Assembly: GCA_021325275.1 (NCBI GenBank)
Contig: JAJPHL010000059.1
Coordinates: 62,001-126,000, forward strand
Length of the DNA stretch: 64,000 bases
Direction: 5' to 3'
Source: Terriglobia bacterium
GTDB taxonomy: Bacteria; Acidobacteriota; Terriglobia; JAJPHL01
Within the stretch, counting starts at the first letter, position 1. Each line of letters opens with the position of its first letter. The notes below the pieces were generated by a model, which was not told the DNA's origin, did no database searches, and saw only the letters and a program-made list of their open reading frames with translations. Made by a program: the position numbers and the translations under genes. This document shows, piece after piece, positions 54,939 to 64,000 of the stretch.

Positions 54939-55907
54939 CTAGTCGAGTCCGTACCGCTTGCGCTTTTCGAGCAGTGTCTTGCGGCTGATCCCCAAGATTT
55001 TGGCCGCGCGGCTCTTGCGGCCATGCGTGTGGTCGAGCACTTCGGAAATGTACTGCTGTTCCATGTCCTCGAGCGACAGCAAACGGTCGAGGCCCGCGCC
55101 AGGACGCGCTTCCGCGAGGTGAGCGGGCAAGTGCGTAGTTAAAATCTCATCGCCCACGGCCATCAGGACAGCGCGCTCGATAATGTTGCGGAGTTCACGG
55201 CCATTGCCGGGAAAATCGTAGACTTCCAGGGCCTTGCGCACGGGCGCGCTCATTTGGAGCAGCGGACGATGATGCAACCCGCAAAGTTTTTCGGTGAGAT
55301 GCAACGCCAACGGCAAAATGTCGGCGCGACGTTGGCGCAACGGCGGAATCTCGATGGGCACGACGTTCAAGCGGTAGTACAAATCTTCTCGAAACGCCCG
55401 CTGCCGGACGGCAGCTTCGAGATCCGCGTGCGTCAACGCGATCAAGCGCGATTCAATCTTCAACGTGACGTTGCCGCCAAGGCGTTCAAACTTCTTCTCT
55501 TCGACAACTCGCAGGATTTTCGCTTGCATCGGCAGCGTGAGCGCCGCCACTTCGTCGAGCACGATCGTTCCCGCGCCGGCCATCTCCAGGCGTCCCCGCT
55601 TTTGCGACGCTGCGCCGGTAAACGCGCCGCGCTCGTGACCGAAGAGTTCGCTTTCCACCAGTTCCGGCGGAAGACTGGCGCAATCGATTTTTACATACGG
55701 TTCTTCGCGCGCGGGGCTCAGGTAGTGGATCACTTGCGCGAGCAAGTCTTTGCCCGTTCCGCTTTCGCCGCGCAACAACAACGTGGACGACGTGGCCGCG
55801 ACCTTGCGCGCCATGTCGAGAATGCGCTGCGACACGGGGTCGACGGCCAGCCACAAGCTGGCCATGGACGCGCCCGGCGCTAATTTATCGGCTGCCTGCA
55901 TGTTCAC
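54939..55907 (-). CDS. Sigma-54 interaction domain transcriptional activator without receiver domain
   Basis: A 322-residue protein: AAA+ sigma-54 activator domain with Walker A GESGTGKD, GAFTGA loop, Walker B TIVLDEVAAL and arginine finger region, plus a C-terminal Fis-type helix-turn-helix (KSRAAKILGISRKTLLEKRKRYG). A receiver or sensor domain is missing; only about 20 residues precede the AAA+ domain, so another protein may control it. Its operon context is with rsfS. Confidence 0.92.
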   Translation of the reverse strand: MNMQAADKLAPGASMASLWLAVDPVSQRILDMARKVAATSSTLLLRGESGTGKDLLAQVIHYLSPAREEPYVKIDCASLPPELVESELFGHERGAFTGAASQKRGRLEMAGAGTIVLDEVAALTLPMQAKILRVVEEKKFERLGGNVTLKIESRLIALTHADLEAAVRQRAFREDLYYRLNVVPIEIPPLRQRRADILPLALHLTEKLCGLHHRPLLQMSAPVRKALEVYDFPGNGRELRNIIERAVLMAVGDEILTTHLPAHLAEARPGAGLDRLLSLEDMEQQYISEVLDHTHGRKSRAAKILGISRKTLLEKRKRYGLD

Positions 55908-55922
55908 TCAACATTATTCAGG

Positions 55923-56282
55923 TTAACCAACTTCATCACGCGGAACTTTTCTTGCCGTTCGCCAGAGGCGTTCGAGATCGTAAAAGCCGCGTGCCTTCTC
56001 CGAGAAAATATGTACCACAAGAAAACCGTAATCCATCAAAATCCATTCGCCTTGATGGTAACCTTCCAGATGCTTGGTGCGGCACCCGGCCTTGGCCAGG
56101 CGCTGCTCGATTTCGTCGCAAATCGCTTGGCTTTGCCGCGTATTGCGCGCGCTGGAAATCAAGAAGTAATCGGTGAACGAAGAATGCTCGCCTAAATCGA
56201 GCAGCACCAAATCCACCGCTTGTTTTGCTTCCGCGCCTTCGACCGCGGCCGTAATGTAGTCCGGAACTGGACGTGATTTCAT
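55923..56282 (-). CDS. rsfS: Ribosomal silencing factor RsfS
   Basis: A 119-residue protein with VLLDLGEHSSFTDYFLISSARNTRQ and GEWILMDYGFLVVHIF, diagnostic of RsfS/Iojap. It binds L14 and blocks subunit joining. It is 7 bp downstream of nadD. Confidence 0.95.
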   Translation of the reverse strand: MKSRPVPDYITAAVEGAEAKQAVDLVLLDLGEHSSFTDYFLISSARNTRQSQAICDEIEQRLAKAGCRTKHLEGYHQGEWILMDYGFLVVHIFSEKARGFYDLERLWRTARKVPRDEVG

Positions 56283-56289
56283 AGTGTCT

Positions 56290-58141
<1,852 letters not shown>

Positions 58142-58145
<4 letters not shown>

Positions 58146-58414
58146 GCCGAAGCGACAGCTTCCACCGGTTGGATATGCACGAAGCGGCCCTTGCTGCCGT
58201 TCTGCGTGTACACCACGAGTCCCGTGATCTTGGCGAACAGCGTGTGATCGCGTCCCAGTCCGACGTTCTTTCCGGGCTTGATCTTCGTGCCGCGTTGCCG
58301 CACCAGAATCGAACCGCCGGGAACCACCGATCCGCCGTACTCTTTGGTGCCGAGTCGCTGCGCGTTGGAATCGCGGCCGTTGCGAGAACTGCCTAAACCT
58401 TTCTTGTGTGCCAT
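58142..58414 (-). CDS. rpmA: 50S ribosomal protein L27
   Basis: A 90-residue protein with [17 protein letters not shown] and [19 protein letters not shown], diagnostic for L27. It is the usual partner of rplU, 12 bp downstream of it. Confidence 0.98.
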
Positions 58415-58426
58415 GAAAAATCTCCC

Positions 58427-58732
58427 TTACGCGGCTGTAATCTCGCCGATCTTCACGGCGGTGAACGCCTGGCGATGGCCGTTGGTGCGCTTGTACTGCT
58501 TTTTGCGCTTGAATTTGAATACGATGACTTTTTTCTCGCGCGCCTCGCGCATGATGGTGGCGCTGACTTTGCCGGCGGACTTCCCAGCGCGCAGCTTCTC
58601 GCCATCCGGAGCCACGGCCAACGCGGGAAACTCCACCGCACTGCCGGCCGCGCCCTTCAGCTTCTCCACATGGAGCACATCTCCGGGAGACACACGATAC
58701 TGCTTTCCACCCGTCTTGATAATCGCGTACAT
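58427..58732 (-). CDS. rplU: 50S ribosomal protein L21
   Basis: A 101-residue protein with [18 protein letters not shown] and the basic [20 protein letters not shown] end, diagnostic for L21. Confidence 0.98.
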   Translation of the reverse strand: MYAIIKTGGKQYRVSPGDVLHVEKLKGAAGSAVEFPALAVAPDGEKLRAGKSAGKVSATIMREAREKKVIVFKFKRKKQYKRTNGHRQAFTAVKIGEITAA

Positions 58733-58801
58733 ATTGAACTGATCCGCCTGACTGTTGAGGTTGCCCTACGGAGTAACGCAGGAGCTTTACCGGAAACCCT
58801 T

Positions 58802-58831
58802 ATCTTACAACGAAACCAGCTGTTTTGGCAA
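58802..58831 (-). promoter_or_regulatory. Predicted promoter of rplU-rpmA
   Basis: On the minus strand TTGCCA (58831-58826) and TAAGAT (58807-58802) are separated by 18 bp. The start site would leave a leader of about 60 nt before rplU. Confidence 0.5.
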
Positions 58832-58930
58832 CATCTGGATGGCATCGATTGGGAGAACGACCCAACCGGACGGCTAATACCTTAGGCCAGGCCCAGACGA
58901 CGAAAGAATTACCACTCGACAGTTCTCAAC

Positions 58931-58951
58931 TTGGTACCAATTTGGTACCAT
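58931..58951. promoter_or_regulatory. Tandem TTGGTACCAA palindromes (operator-like)
   Basis: A perfect 10-bp palindrome (58931-58940) is repeated 11 bp later (58942-58951, one change), one helical turn apart. It overlaps the ATG of a small open frame. Confidence 0.45.
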
Positions 58952-59078
58952 GGCATTGCTCGATCAGGAGGGTTGTGTGAGTTGGGTTTCTAGGAAGATG
59001 CGAGCGGCCCGAGACGCCATGTCCGTCTTAGTCTTCGAGGTAATCGGTAGACTGTTCCCCGAAGGGGATCCGGAGTAA
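58950..59078 (+). CDS. Small open frame, 42 residues, unknown
   Basis: The frame (MALLDQEGCVSWVSRKMRAA...) runs to TAA at 59078. The 58733-59116 stretch otherwise holds only the rplU promoter. There is no convincing ribosome-binding site; the palindromes at its start resemble an autoregulatory operator. It may be a remnant. Confidence 0.3.
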   Translation: MALLDQEGCVSWVSRKMRAARDAMSVLVFEVIGRLFPEGDPE

Positions 59079-59116
59079 ACCGGCGACACGAGTAGGCTAC
59101 GTTTATTCAGGGGCGC

Positions 59117-59854
59117 TTACTTCGTTGCGGTCGCGGTGATATTTCCAAAAAACAGGCGTGCGCGCAGTTGGACTAGGCGATGCTTGTCGTCGTCGGTAAG
59201 CCAGAGTTGCAGGCGTCCGCTCTTGTTGAACAACGTGCCGCCGAAAACCTGCGGTTCAATCCTGATTGTACGAACAACCCCGGCCGGTGTCTTGATTTCT
59301 TCCTTCGCCTGAATATCCACGTCCACGAAAATCGTGCGGCTACCGTCGTTGATGGGAACTTGCAGCGGCTTGCCGACCTCCAACTTCAGCGTGCGCAGAT
59401 AGTACAAGCCCGAGAGCACGTCGAACGTGCACGGCGGCATGGGATTGTCCAGTTGCCGGATCACCTTATTGTTCCGCAAATCGGTCTCGCGAACGGCAGC
59501 CATGCGCCGCGCGGAGTCGAAATCGATCTTCATCTCGTGATGGCGATTCCCTTCCAGAATCGTTTTCTCGAGTTGTTCGGAACAATACGTGCCCGACTGA
59601 AACAGGGAGCGGTAAAGGTCCTCGACTTTGTAGAGACGCGAGACAATTCCGGTAGAGTGCGCTTCCACCGAGGCGCGCCAGGTAGGCTTGCCGTTGATTG
59701 TCTCCTCGGTGAGCGAAAGGCGCGCGACGCCCGCGTTGAAGACGCGCCAGGAAATATCGAAGTCGGTGGATTCGCCGGCGGCGAAGGGAGTTTGCGCTGG
59801 CGCTGCGATGGAAAGCAGCGCGACGAAGGCGGCGCAACCGAGAATTTTCCTCAT
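59117..59854 (-). CDS. DUF3108 domain periplasmic protein
   Basis: A 245-residue protein: signal peptide (MRKILGCAAFVALLSIAAPAQ) and a beta-rich DUF3108 body (STDFDISWRVFNAGVARLSL ... GGTLFNKSGRLQLWLTDD). The family resembles lipoprotein-carrier-type folds; role unknown. The start overlaps the stop of the upstream gene by 4 bp. Confidence 0.85.
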   Translation of the reverse strand: MRKILGCAAFVALLSIAAPAQTPFAAGESTDFDISWRVFNAGVARLSLTEETINGKPTWRASVEAHSTGIVSRLYKVEDLYRSLFQSGTYCSEQLEKTILEGNRHHEMKIDFDSARRMAAVRETDLRNNKVIRQLDNPMPPCTFDVLSGLYYLRTLKLEVGKPLQVPINDGSRTIFVDVDIQAKEEIKTPAGVVRTIRIEPQVFGGTLFNKSGRLQLWLTDDDKHRLVQLRARLFFGNITATATK

Positions 59855-60411
59855 CGCAGAAGCTTCCACAACAGCAAGGCAACGCCGGCGGCAAACCCGA
59901 TGGCGGCGTTGTACTCCTGATTCTGACGATATAGCGCCCAACGGAACGGCATGTCAGCGCGCGTCTGCGAGCGAAGCTTTTTCGAATCAGATGCGGGCCA
60001 AAAGCGCGGGACGCGCTCGGCGTATGCCGCAAATCCGGGAAAAAGATTGCGCAAGTGCGACTCTTCCTCGATCACCACCGGCCAGTAGACGAAACCGAGC
60101 ACCAGCGCGAACAAAGCGGCGATCCACCACTCGCCGCCGGCGATCGCGAATCCCGCCGCGACGGTCGCGGTGCCCAAGTACAAAGGATTCCGCGTATAGG
60201 CATACGGACCGCTCTGGCAGAGGTCACGGTTCTTGTCCAAGTGCCCGGTAGCCCACGCGCGCAACACAATGCCCAGGAACGCGAGTCCCAAACCAGCCGC
60301 GGCGCGCTCCCATACGGGTCGCGCGAAAACGGCGTACACGATCAAGAGCAAAAATCCCAACGGAACGCGCGCCCGCGCCGCGAACTCTTTGTAGCGCTTC
60401 GAGAATGTCAT
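59851..60411 (-). CDS. Isoprenylcysteine carboxyl methyltransferase (ICMT/PEMT)-like membrane protein
   Basis: A 186-residue membrane protein with four to five helices and SGPYAYTRNPLYLG, the SAM-binding motif of this family, plus EEESHLRNLFPGFAAYAERV. Substrate unknown in bacteria; the operon suggests an envelope lipid. It overlaps its neighbours by 4 bp on both sides. Confidence 0.85.
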   Translation of the reverse strand: MTFSKRYKEFAARARVPLGFLLLIVYAVFARPVWERAAAGLGLAFLGIVLRAWATGHLDKNRDLCQSGPYAYTRNPLYLGTATVAAGFAIAGGEWWIAALFALVLGFVYWPVVIEEESHLRNLFPGFAAYAERVPRFWPASDSKKLRSQTRADMPFRWALYRQNQEYNAAIGFAAGVALLLWKLLR

Positions 60412-61406
60412 CGCGACACGTCCACCAGCGCGTTGAAAACTTCGTCCACCGTCACGCGGGCGATGTCGTCCGCTGTCGCCGAGCGTGAGTACGTCGTTTC
60501 GACGCCTTCGGGACGCACGATGCGAGCGCGTTTCGCGTACGGCCCGTTCCGTCGCGGACTGGTGGGACCAAACACCGCGACCACCGGCGTGCCGAGCGCC
60601 GCTGCAATGTGCAGCGGTCCCGTGTCGCCGGCGACGAACGCGCGCGCGCCGCGCGCCATCGCGATCAACTCGCGGAGGCCGCCTTGTGAGACGTGCGTGC
60701 GTCCTTCGCGCGAAATGGCCCGTGCCAGCGATTCTTCACCCGGGCCACAATTGATCACCGTCGGCCATCCAAGCTCGCGGTCGACGCGCGCCGCAAGTTC
60801 CGCGAATTTCTCCACCGGCCAGCGCTTCGCCGCCCATCCCGCCGAAGGACTCACGGCGAGATAGTCGCCGGGAAATGGCCGCGCGGCTTTTGTTGCTTCA
60901 CCAGTAGAACCGGGCAGCGGAAATTCGAACGCGTCTTCTACTTTCGCGAGCGCGCCGTTGGCCACCGCATGCACCAACGCGAGATTCTGCTCGACGACAT
61001 GCGCGGCGGCCGGCACATCCACTCTGTGCCGATACGCCAAGCCCGCGGGTCTCTCTTTCAGTGCATCGGCAGAGAATCCCACGGTCCGCGTAGCACCGGA
61101 GAAATACGCGATCGCCGCCGATTTCATCAGTCCTTGAAAATCAATCACGCAATCGTAGCGGCGCTCGCGTAGTTCGCTCACGGTTCGCATCAACGAAGAC
61201 CAATCTCTGCGTTTGACCGTGCGCACCTGCGTCACATGCGGGTTTCCCTCAAGCAACATCGCCCAATGTTCTTCCACCAACCAGTCGATCTCCGCGTTCG
61301 GAAACGCGCGGCGCAGAGTGGCCGCCGACGGCAGCGCGTGAACGATGTCGCCCATCGCGCCCATGCGAATCATCAGCAATTTTCCGCTGGGGGGAAACGG
61401 AATCAT
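60408..61406 (-). CDS. Glycosyltransferase family 9, heptosyltransferase I-like
   Basis: A 332-residue GT9 enzyme: MIRMGAMGDIVHALPSAATL at the start, VSPSAGWAAKRWP in the middle and AFVAGDTGPLHIAAALGTPVVAVFGPT near the C-terminus. It probably adds the first L-glycero-D-manno-heptose to lipid A-Kdo, as WaaC does. It overlaps the adenylyltransferase gene by 4 bp. Confidence 0.88.
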   Translation of the reverse strand: MIPFPPSGKLLMIRMGAMGDIVHALPSAATLRRAFPNAEIDWLVEEHWAMLLEGNPHVTQVRTVKRRDWSSLMRTVSELRERRYDCVIDFQGLMKSAAIAYFSGATRTVGFSADALKERPAGLAYRHRVDVPAAAHVVEQNLALVHAVANGALAKVEDAFEFPLPGSTGEATKAARPFPGDYLAVSPSAGWAAKRWPVEKFAELAARVDRELGWPTVINCGPGEESLARAISREGRTHVSQGGLRELIAMARGARAFVAGDTGPLHIAAALGTPVVAVFGPTSPRRNGPYAKRARIVRPEGVETTYSRSATADDIARVTVDEVFNALVDVSR

Positions 61407-61891
61407 CCGCGCTCCCGGATACTTCGGATGAGGTCTCGCGTGTTGTGATGCTTGGGATCACCGACAATCGCCGTTTCTCCGCCCGCGGCGATGACCGCGT
61501 CGCGTTCCGGCACGTTTTCCTTCGTGTAATCCGTCCCCTTGGCGTGAAAGTCGGGGCGAATCCCGGCGATCAAGCGACGCACGTTGTCTTCCTGGAAGAT
61601 CACCACAAAATCAACCGAGCGCAGCGCGGCAACCAAGCGCGCGCGTTCGCTTTCCGGGAGCAGCGGGCGACCCACGCCTTTCAATCGGCGCACGCTTTCA
61701 TCGCCATTGACGCCGACGATCAAGAGATGGCCGATCGCCGCCGCGGCGTCGAGATAGCGTAGGTGTCCCACGTGCAGCAGATCAAAGCAACCGTTCGCGA
61801 GCACCACGCGTTTGCCGGCGGCGCGGGCATCCGCAGCCGCCTGCGCGGCGCGATCGAGCGAAACGATTTTCGACGCTGAAGCCCTTACCAT
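61403..61891 (-). CDS. D-glycero-beta-D-manno-heptose 1-phosphate adenylyltransferase (HldE C-terminal type)
   Basis: A 162-residue cytidylyltransferase-fold enzyme with VVLANGCFDLLHVGHLRYL and GTDYTKENVPERD, typical of RfaE2. It activates heptose-1-phosphate to ADP-heptose. The ATG at 61891 is preferred over an upstream GTG at 61915. Confidence 0.9.
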   Translation of the reverse strand: MVRASASKIVSLDRAAQAAADARAAGKRVVLANGCFDLLHVGHLRYLDAAAAIGHLLIVGVNGDESVRRLKGVGRPLLPESERARLVAALRSVDFVVIFQEDNVRRLIAGIRPDFHAKGTDYTKENVPERDAVIAAGGETAIVGDPKHHNTRDLIRSIRERG

Positions 61892-61952
61892 TCTTGTTTT
61901 TCCAATTGACGGCACGCGCGTGTCTAATTGTCCGTCAGCACCGTCCGACTAG

Positions 61953-62942
61953 CTACTGCGACATCGCGTCCAACAATTCGTCAGACGAAGCGGTGGCCGT
62001 GCCGGGTTTCATCACCACTATGCCGCCGGCGTAATTCGCTAAGCGCGCCGCGCTCGAAAAATCCGCGCCCGCCGCCAAGCTCAGCGTAAACGCCGCGATC
62101 ACCGTGTCGCCGGCGCCGGTGACGTCGGTGTTCTCGCTGCCGCCGTGAATCGGGATGTGGCGCGTCGCGGCGCCCGGCTCGAACAGCGCCATGCCGTCGC
62201 GGCCGCGCGTGACGAGAAGGGCTTGCAATTTCATGCGGCGCAACAGGGCCCGGCCGCAGCGTTCGAGCGTGGCGAGATTCGTGCCGATGCGCTTGGAAAA
62301 AACGGCTTCCACTTCCGCTTCGTTCGGCGTGGCCGCCGAAAGCCCCCGATAACGCGCGATGTCGTAGCGCGAATCGACCGTTACCGGCGCGCCTTTCGCG
62401 CGCGAGCGCAATCGTGAAGCCAACGCCGGAGTCGCCGCGCCATAGCCGTAGTCGGAGACGAGCACGCCGCTCGCCTGTTTTGCCAGGCGCTCGGCCGTTT
62501 TCTCGATCCAACGGCGGGATTCCACCGAAGGCGAGTGTTGCGGCTCGCTGTCGATGCGCAAGACTTGTTGGCGGCTGCCATGGATCGTTCCCGCCAGGAT
62601 GCGCGTCTTCGTCGTGGTGGAGAATTGCGCGTCGGTCAAAATGCCTTCGGTGGAAATTCCCGCCGCTTCGAATGCCGCGATCAACGCACGGCCCGCCGCG
62701 TCGTCGCCCACGATTCCCACGGGCAACACGTTGGCACCGAGCGCGCGCAGATTGTAAATCGCATTCGCGCCGCCGCCCGGAACGTAGCGGCTTTCGCGGC
62801 GCTTCAAGATCAGCACCGGCGCTTCGCGCGACACGCGCGCGATTTCGCCGAACACAAACTCATCCGCCACCAAATCGGCGACGGCGAGAATCGTTTGACG
62901 GCGAAATCCCAACACGACCTTTTGAAGCGCGCGCCGGCTCAT
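61953..62942 (-). CDS. D-glycero-beta-D-manno-heptose 7-phosphate kinase (HldE N-terminal type, PfkB family)
   Basis: A 329-residue ribokinase-fold enzyme: YVPGGGANAIYNLRALGA, VSDYGYGAA and DVTGAGDTVIAAFTLSL with the catalytic Asp. It phosphorylates heptose-7-phosphate at position 1. Here the two HldE activities are separate genes, 61 bp apart. Confidence 0.9.
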   Translation of the reverse strand: MSRRALQKVVLGFRRQTILAVADLVADEFVFGEIARVSREAPVLILKRRESRYVPGGGANAIYNLRALGANVLPVGIVGDDAAGRALIAAFEAAGISTEGILTDAQFSTTTKTRILAGTIHGSRQQVLRIDSEPQHSPSVESRRWIEKTAERLAKQASGVLVSDYGYGAATPALASRLRSRAKGAPVTVDSRYDIARYRGLSAATPNEAEVEAVFSKRIGTNLATLERCGRALLRRMKLQALLVTRGRDGMALFEPGAATRHIPIHGGSENTDVTGAGDTVIAAFTLSLAAGADFSSAARLANYAGGIVVMKPGTATASSDELLDAMSQ

Positions 62943-63583
62943 GACTTTTTCGCCTCCGCACTGGCCGGGTGCGCTCCCACGCCGGCGCTGTGTGCCTCGG
63001 CACCGTGCTCGACAATCGCGTGCGCCGCTTCAAGCACATCCTGCGCGATGCGCCACGGCTGATGCGGCCACGAATGGCGATGATATTCGTACTCGCCGAG
63101 TCCATAGCCGGAGAGCACGAAAACCGCGGGCATTCCGGCGCGCCGCGCCGTTTCTACATCGATGAATCGGTCGCCGACCATGAACGAATGCCGCAAATCC
63201 AAATGCAAATCGGCGGCCGCGCGGCGAATCAATCCCGATCCCGGCTTGCGGCAATCGCAATCGCGCTTGTAGGCCTCGACTTTTCCGTCAGGATGATGCG
63301 GGCAATAATAGATTCCCGCGATCTCACCGCCTCCGCCCTCGATGTCCGCGCGCAACTTGGCGTGCAGCAACTCGACCAGGCGTTCGTCGAAGTATCCGCG
63401 CGCGATGCCCGATTGATTCGTGATCACCACTGTCGCGTATCCCGCGCGGTTCAGTTCGCGCACCGCTTCTCCGGCCCACGGGAAAACGTGGAAGCGCGAC
63501 GGATGATTCACGTAGCCGATCTCCTCGTTCAGCGTGCCGTCCCGGTCGAGAAAGACGGCGGGACGGAGTCCAGAATCTGGCAC
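62939..63583 (-). CDS. gmhB: D-glycero-beta-D-manno-heptose 1,7-bisphosphate 7-phosphatase
   Basis: A 214-residue HAD phosphatase: FLDRDGTLNEEIGYV, VVITNQSGIARGY, Zn-loop YYCPHHPD then CDCRKPGSG, and FMVGDRFIDVETA. The C-terminal 30 residues extend beyond the usual end. It overlaps the downstream kinase by 4 bp and the upstream GT9 gene by 55 bp. Confidence 0.93.
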   Translation of the reverse strand: MPDSGLRPAVFLDRDGTLNEEIGYVNHPSRFHVFPWAGEAVRELNRAGYATVVITNQSGIARGYFDERLVELLHAKLRADIEGGGGEIAGIYYCPHHPDGKVEAYKRDCDCRKPGSGLIRRAAADLHLDLRHSFMVGDRFIDVETARRAGMPAVFVLSGYGLGEYEYHRHSWPHQPWRIAQDVLEAAHAIVEHGAEAHSAGVGAHPASAEAKKS

Positions 63584-64000
63584 GATTGTTCAAACACCTC
63601 TTCCACGGAAATAGCTCGCATGCAGCGATGGTCCACCGGACATTCTCGCAACAGGCAGGGACTACACGATACCTCATGTTTCACGATTCGCACGCGTGGA
63701 CCCAAAGGCGCGGTGGCGCGTTCGTCGGTGGATCCGAACACGGCCAGCACCGCCACGCCGGCCGCGGCCGCCACGTGCATCGTTCCGGTGTCGTTGGTGA
63801 CGAACAAATCGCAGCCCGCCGCCAACTGCAAAAATCCACCGAGGGTTGTTTCTCCCGCGAGCGAGACGGCGCGCGCGCCGATTCTCCGAGCAATCGCCGA
63901 CGCTAAATCGCGCTCCACCGCCGATCCGAATAGTACGATGGACACGCCCCGCTCGTCTCGCAAACGGCGTCCCAATTCGGCGTAGCGATCCGGCATCCAG
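63529..64000 (-). CDS. Glycosyltransferase family 9, heptosyltransferase II-like (C-terminal part, cut by window edge)
   Basis: The last about 157 residues of a GT9 protein: WMPDRYAELGRRL at the edge, ATFVTNDTGTMHVAAAAG-like core (CDLFVTNDTGTMHVAAA), GSTDERATAPLGP and CSPCLLRECPVDHRCM, the Cys-rich end typical of WaaF. It is the first visible gene of the heptose operon. Confidence 0.88.
   Translation of the reverse strand, partial: WMPDRYAELGRRLRDERGVSIVLFGSAVERDLASAIARRIGARAVSLAGETTLGGFLQLAAGCDLFVTNDTGTMHVAAAAGVAVLAVFGSTDERATAPLGPRVRIVKHEVSCSPCLLRECPVDHRCMRAISVEEVFEQSCQILDSVPPSFSTGTAR

Overview
The window reads as chromosomal DNA of an Acidobacteriota member close to Bryobacterales/Solibacter. 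The evidence is a high G+C content, several secreted proteins ending in the Solibacter-type C-terminal domain (TIGR03437-like), a VWFA-related Acidobacterial protein (TIGR03436-like), an Oar-like TonB receptor with an N-terminal carboxypeptidase-regulatory domain, and a tmRNA whose tag reads ANTQLAYAA. No phage, insertion sequence, CRISPR array or tRNA was seen.

Layout. 1-3.3 kb: type IV pilus motor operon pilB-pilT-pilC (minus strand) with a good promoter. 3.5-15 kb: a membrane-anchored winged-helix/propeller regulator, a PEP-CTERM protein, a frameshifted secreted protein, a mannonate dehydratase-like protein, two MacB-like permeases, a HIT protein, a SpoIIE-type phosphatase and an SDR. 15.8-23.4 kb: the most unusual locus, described below. 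23.5-28.5 kb: a giant secreted NHL/metzincin protein. 28.6-31.5 kb: yebC-ruvC and small genes. 31.5-41 kb: a secreted beta-helix protein, a Tat-exported ThDP enzyme paired with cytochrome c, an outer-membrane barrel and a TonB receptor. 41-47 kb: sqdB, a VWFA protein, membrane glycosyltransferases and an SMR-like pair. 47-50 kb: a broken small gene, a toxin-antitoxin pair, a DUF2911 protein and tmRNA. 50-58.8 kb: an M61 peptidase and a housekeeping run (folC, accD, a cobalamin adenosyltransferase, a sigma-54 activator, rsfS, nadD, obg, rpmA, rplU). 59-64 kb: a DUF3108-ICMT-heptose/LPS operon (waaC, hldE halves, gmhB, waaF).

The candidate new system lies at 15797-23442 on the minus strand. A predicted promoter with three copies of a GGTACTTTTGG-type motif precedes ten tandem mini-genes of 27-65 codons. 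They share a lysine-rich N-terminus, a Gly-Gly (or Ala-Gly) step, a short variable stretch and an invariant Asn-His-Asn-Glu near the C-terminus. They are followed, on the same strand, by an HlyD-type adaptor, a C39-peptidase/ABC exporter with its catalytic Cys, His and Asp intact, and a second ABC protein that overlaps it by 4 bp. The architecture resembles NHLM-type bacteriocin export operons, but the precursors are tiny and not of the nitrile-hydratase-like leader type, and no maturation enzyme is encoded nearby. I do not recognise this precursor family.

A second theme is a set of six long, imperfect intergenic palindromes in four sequence families, two of which bracket the tmRNA gene.
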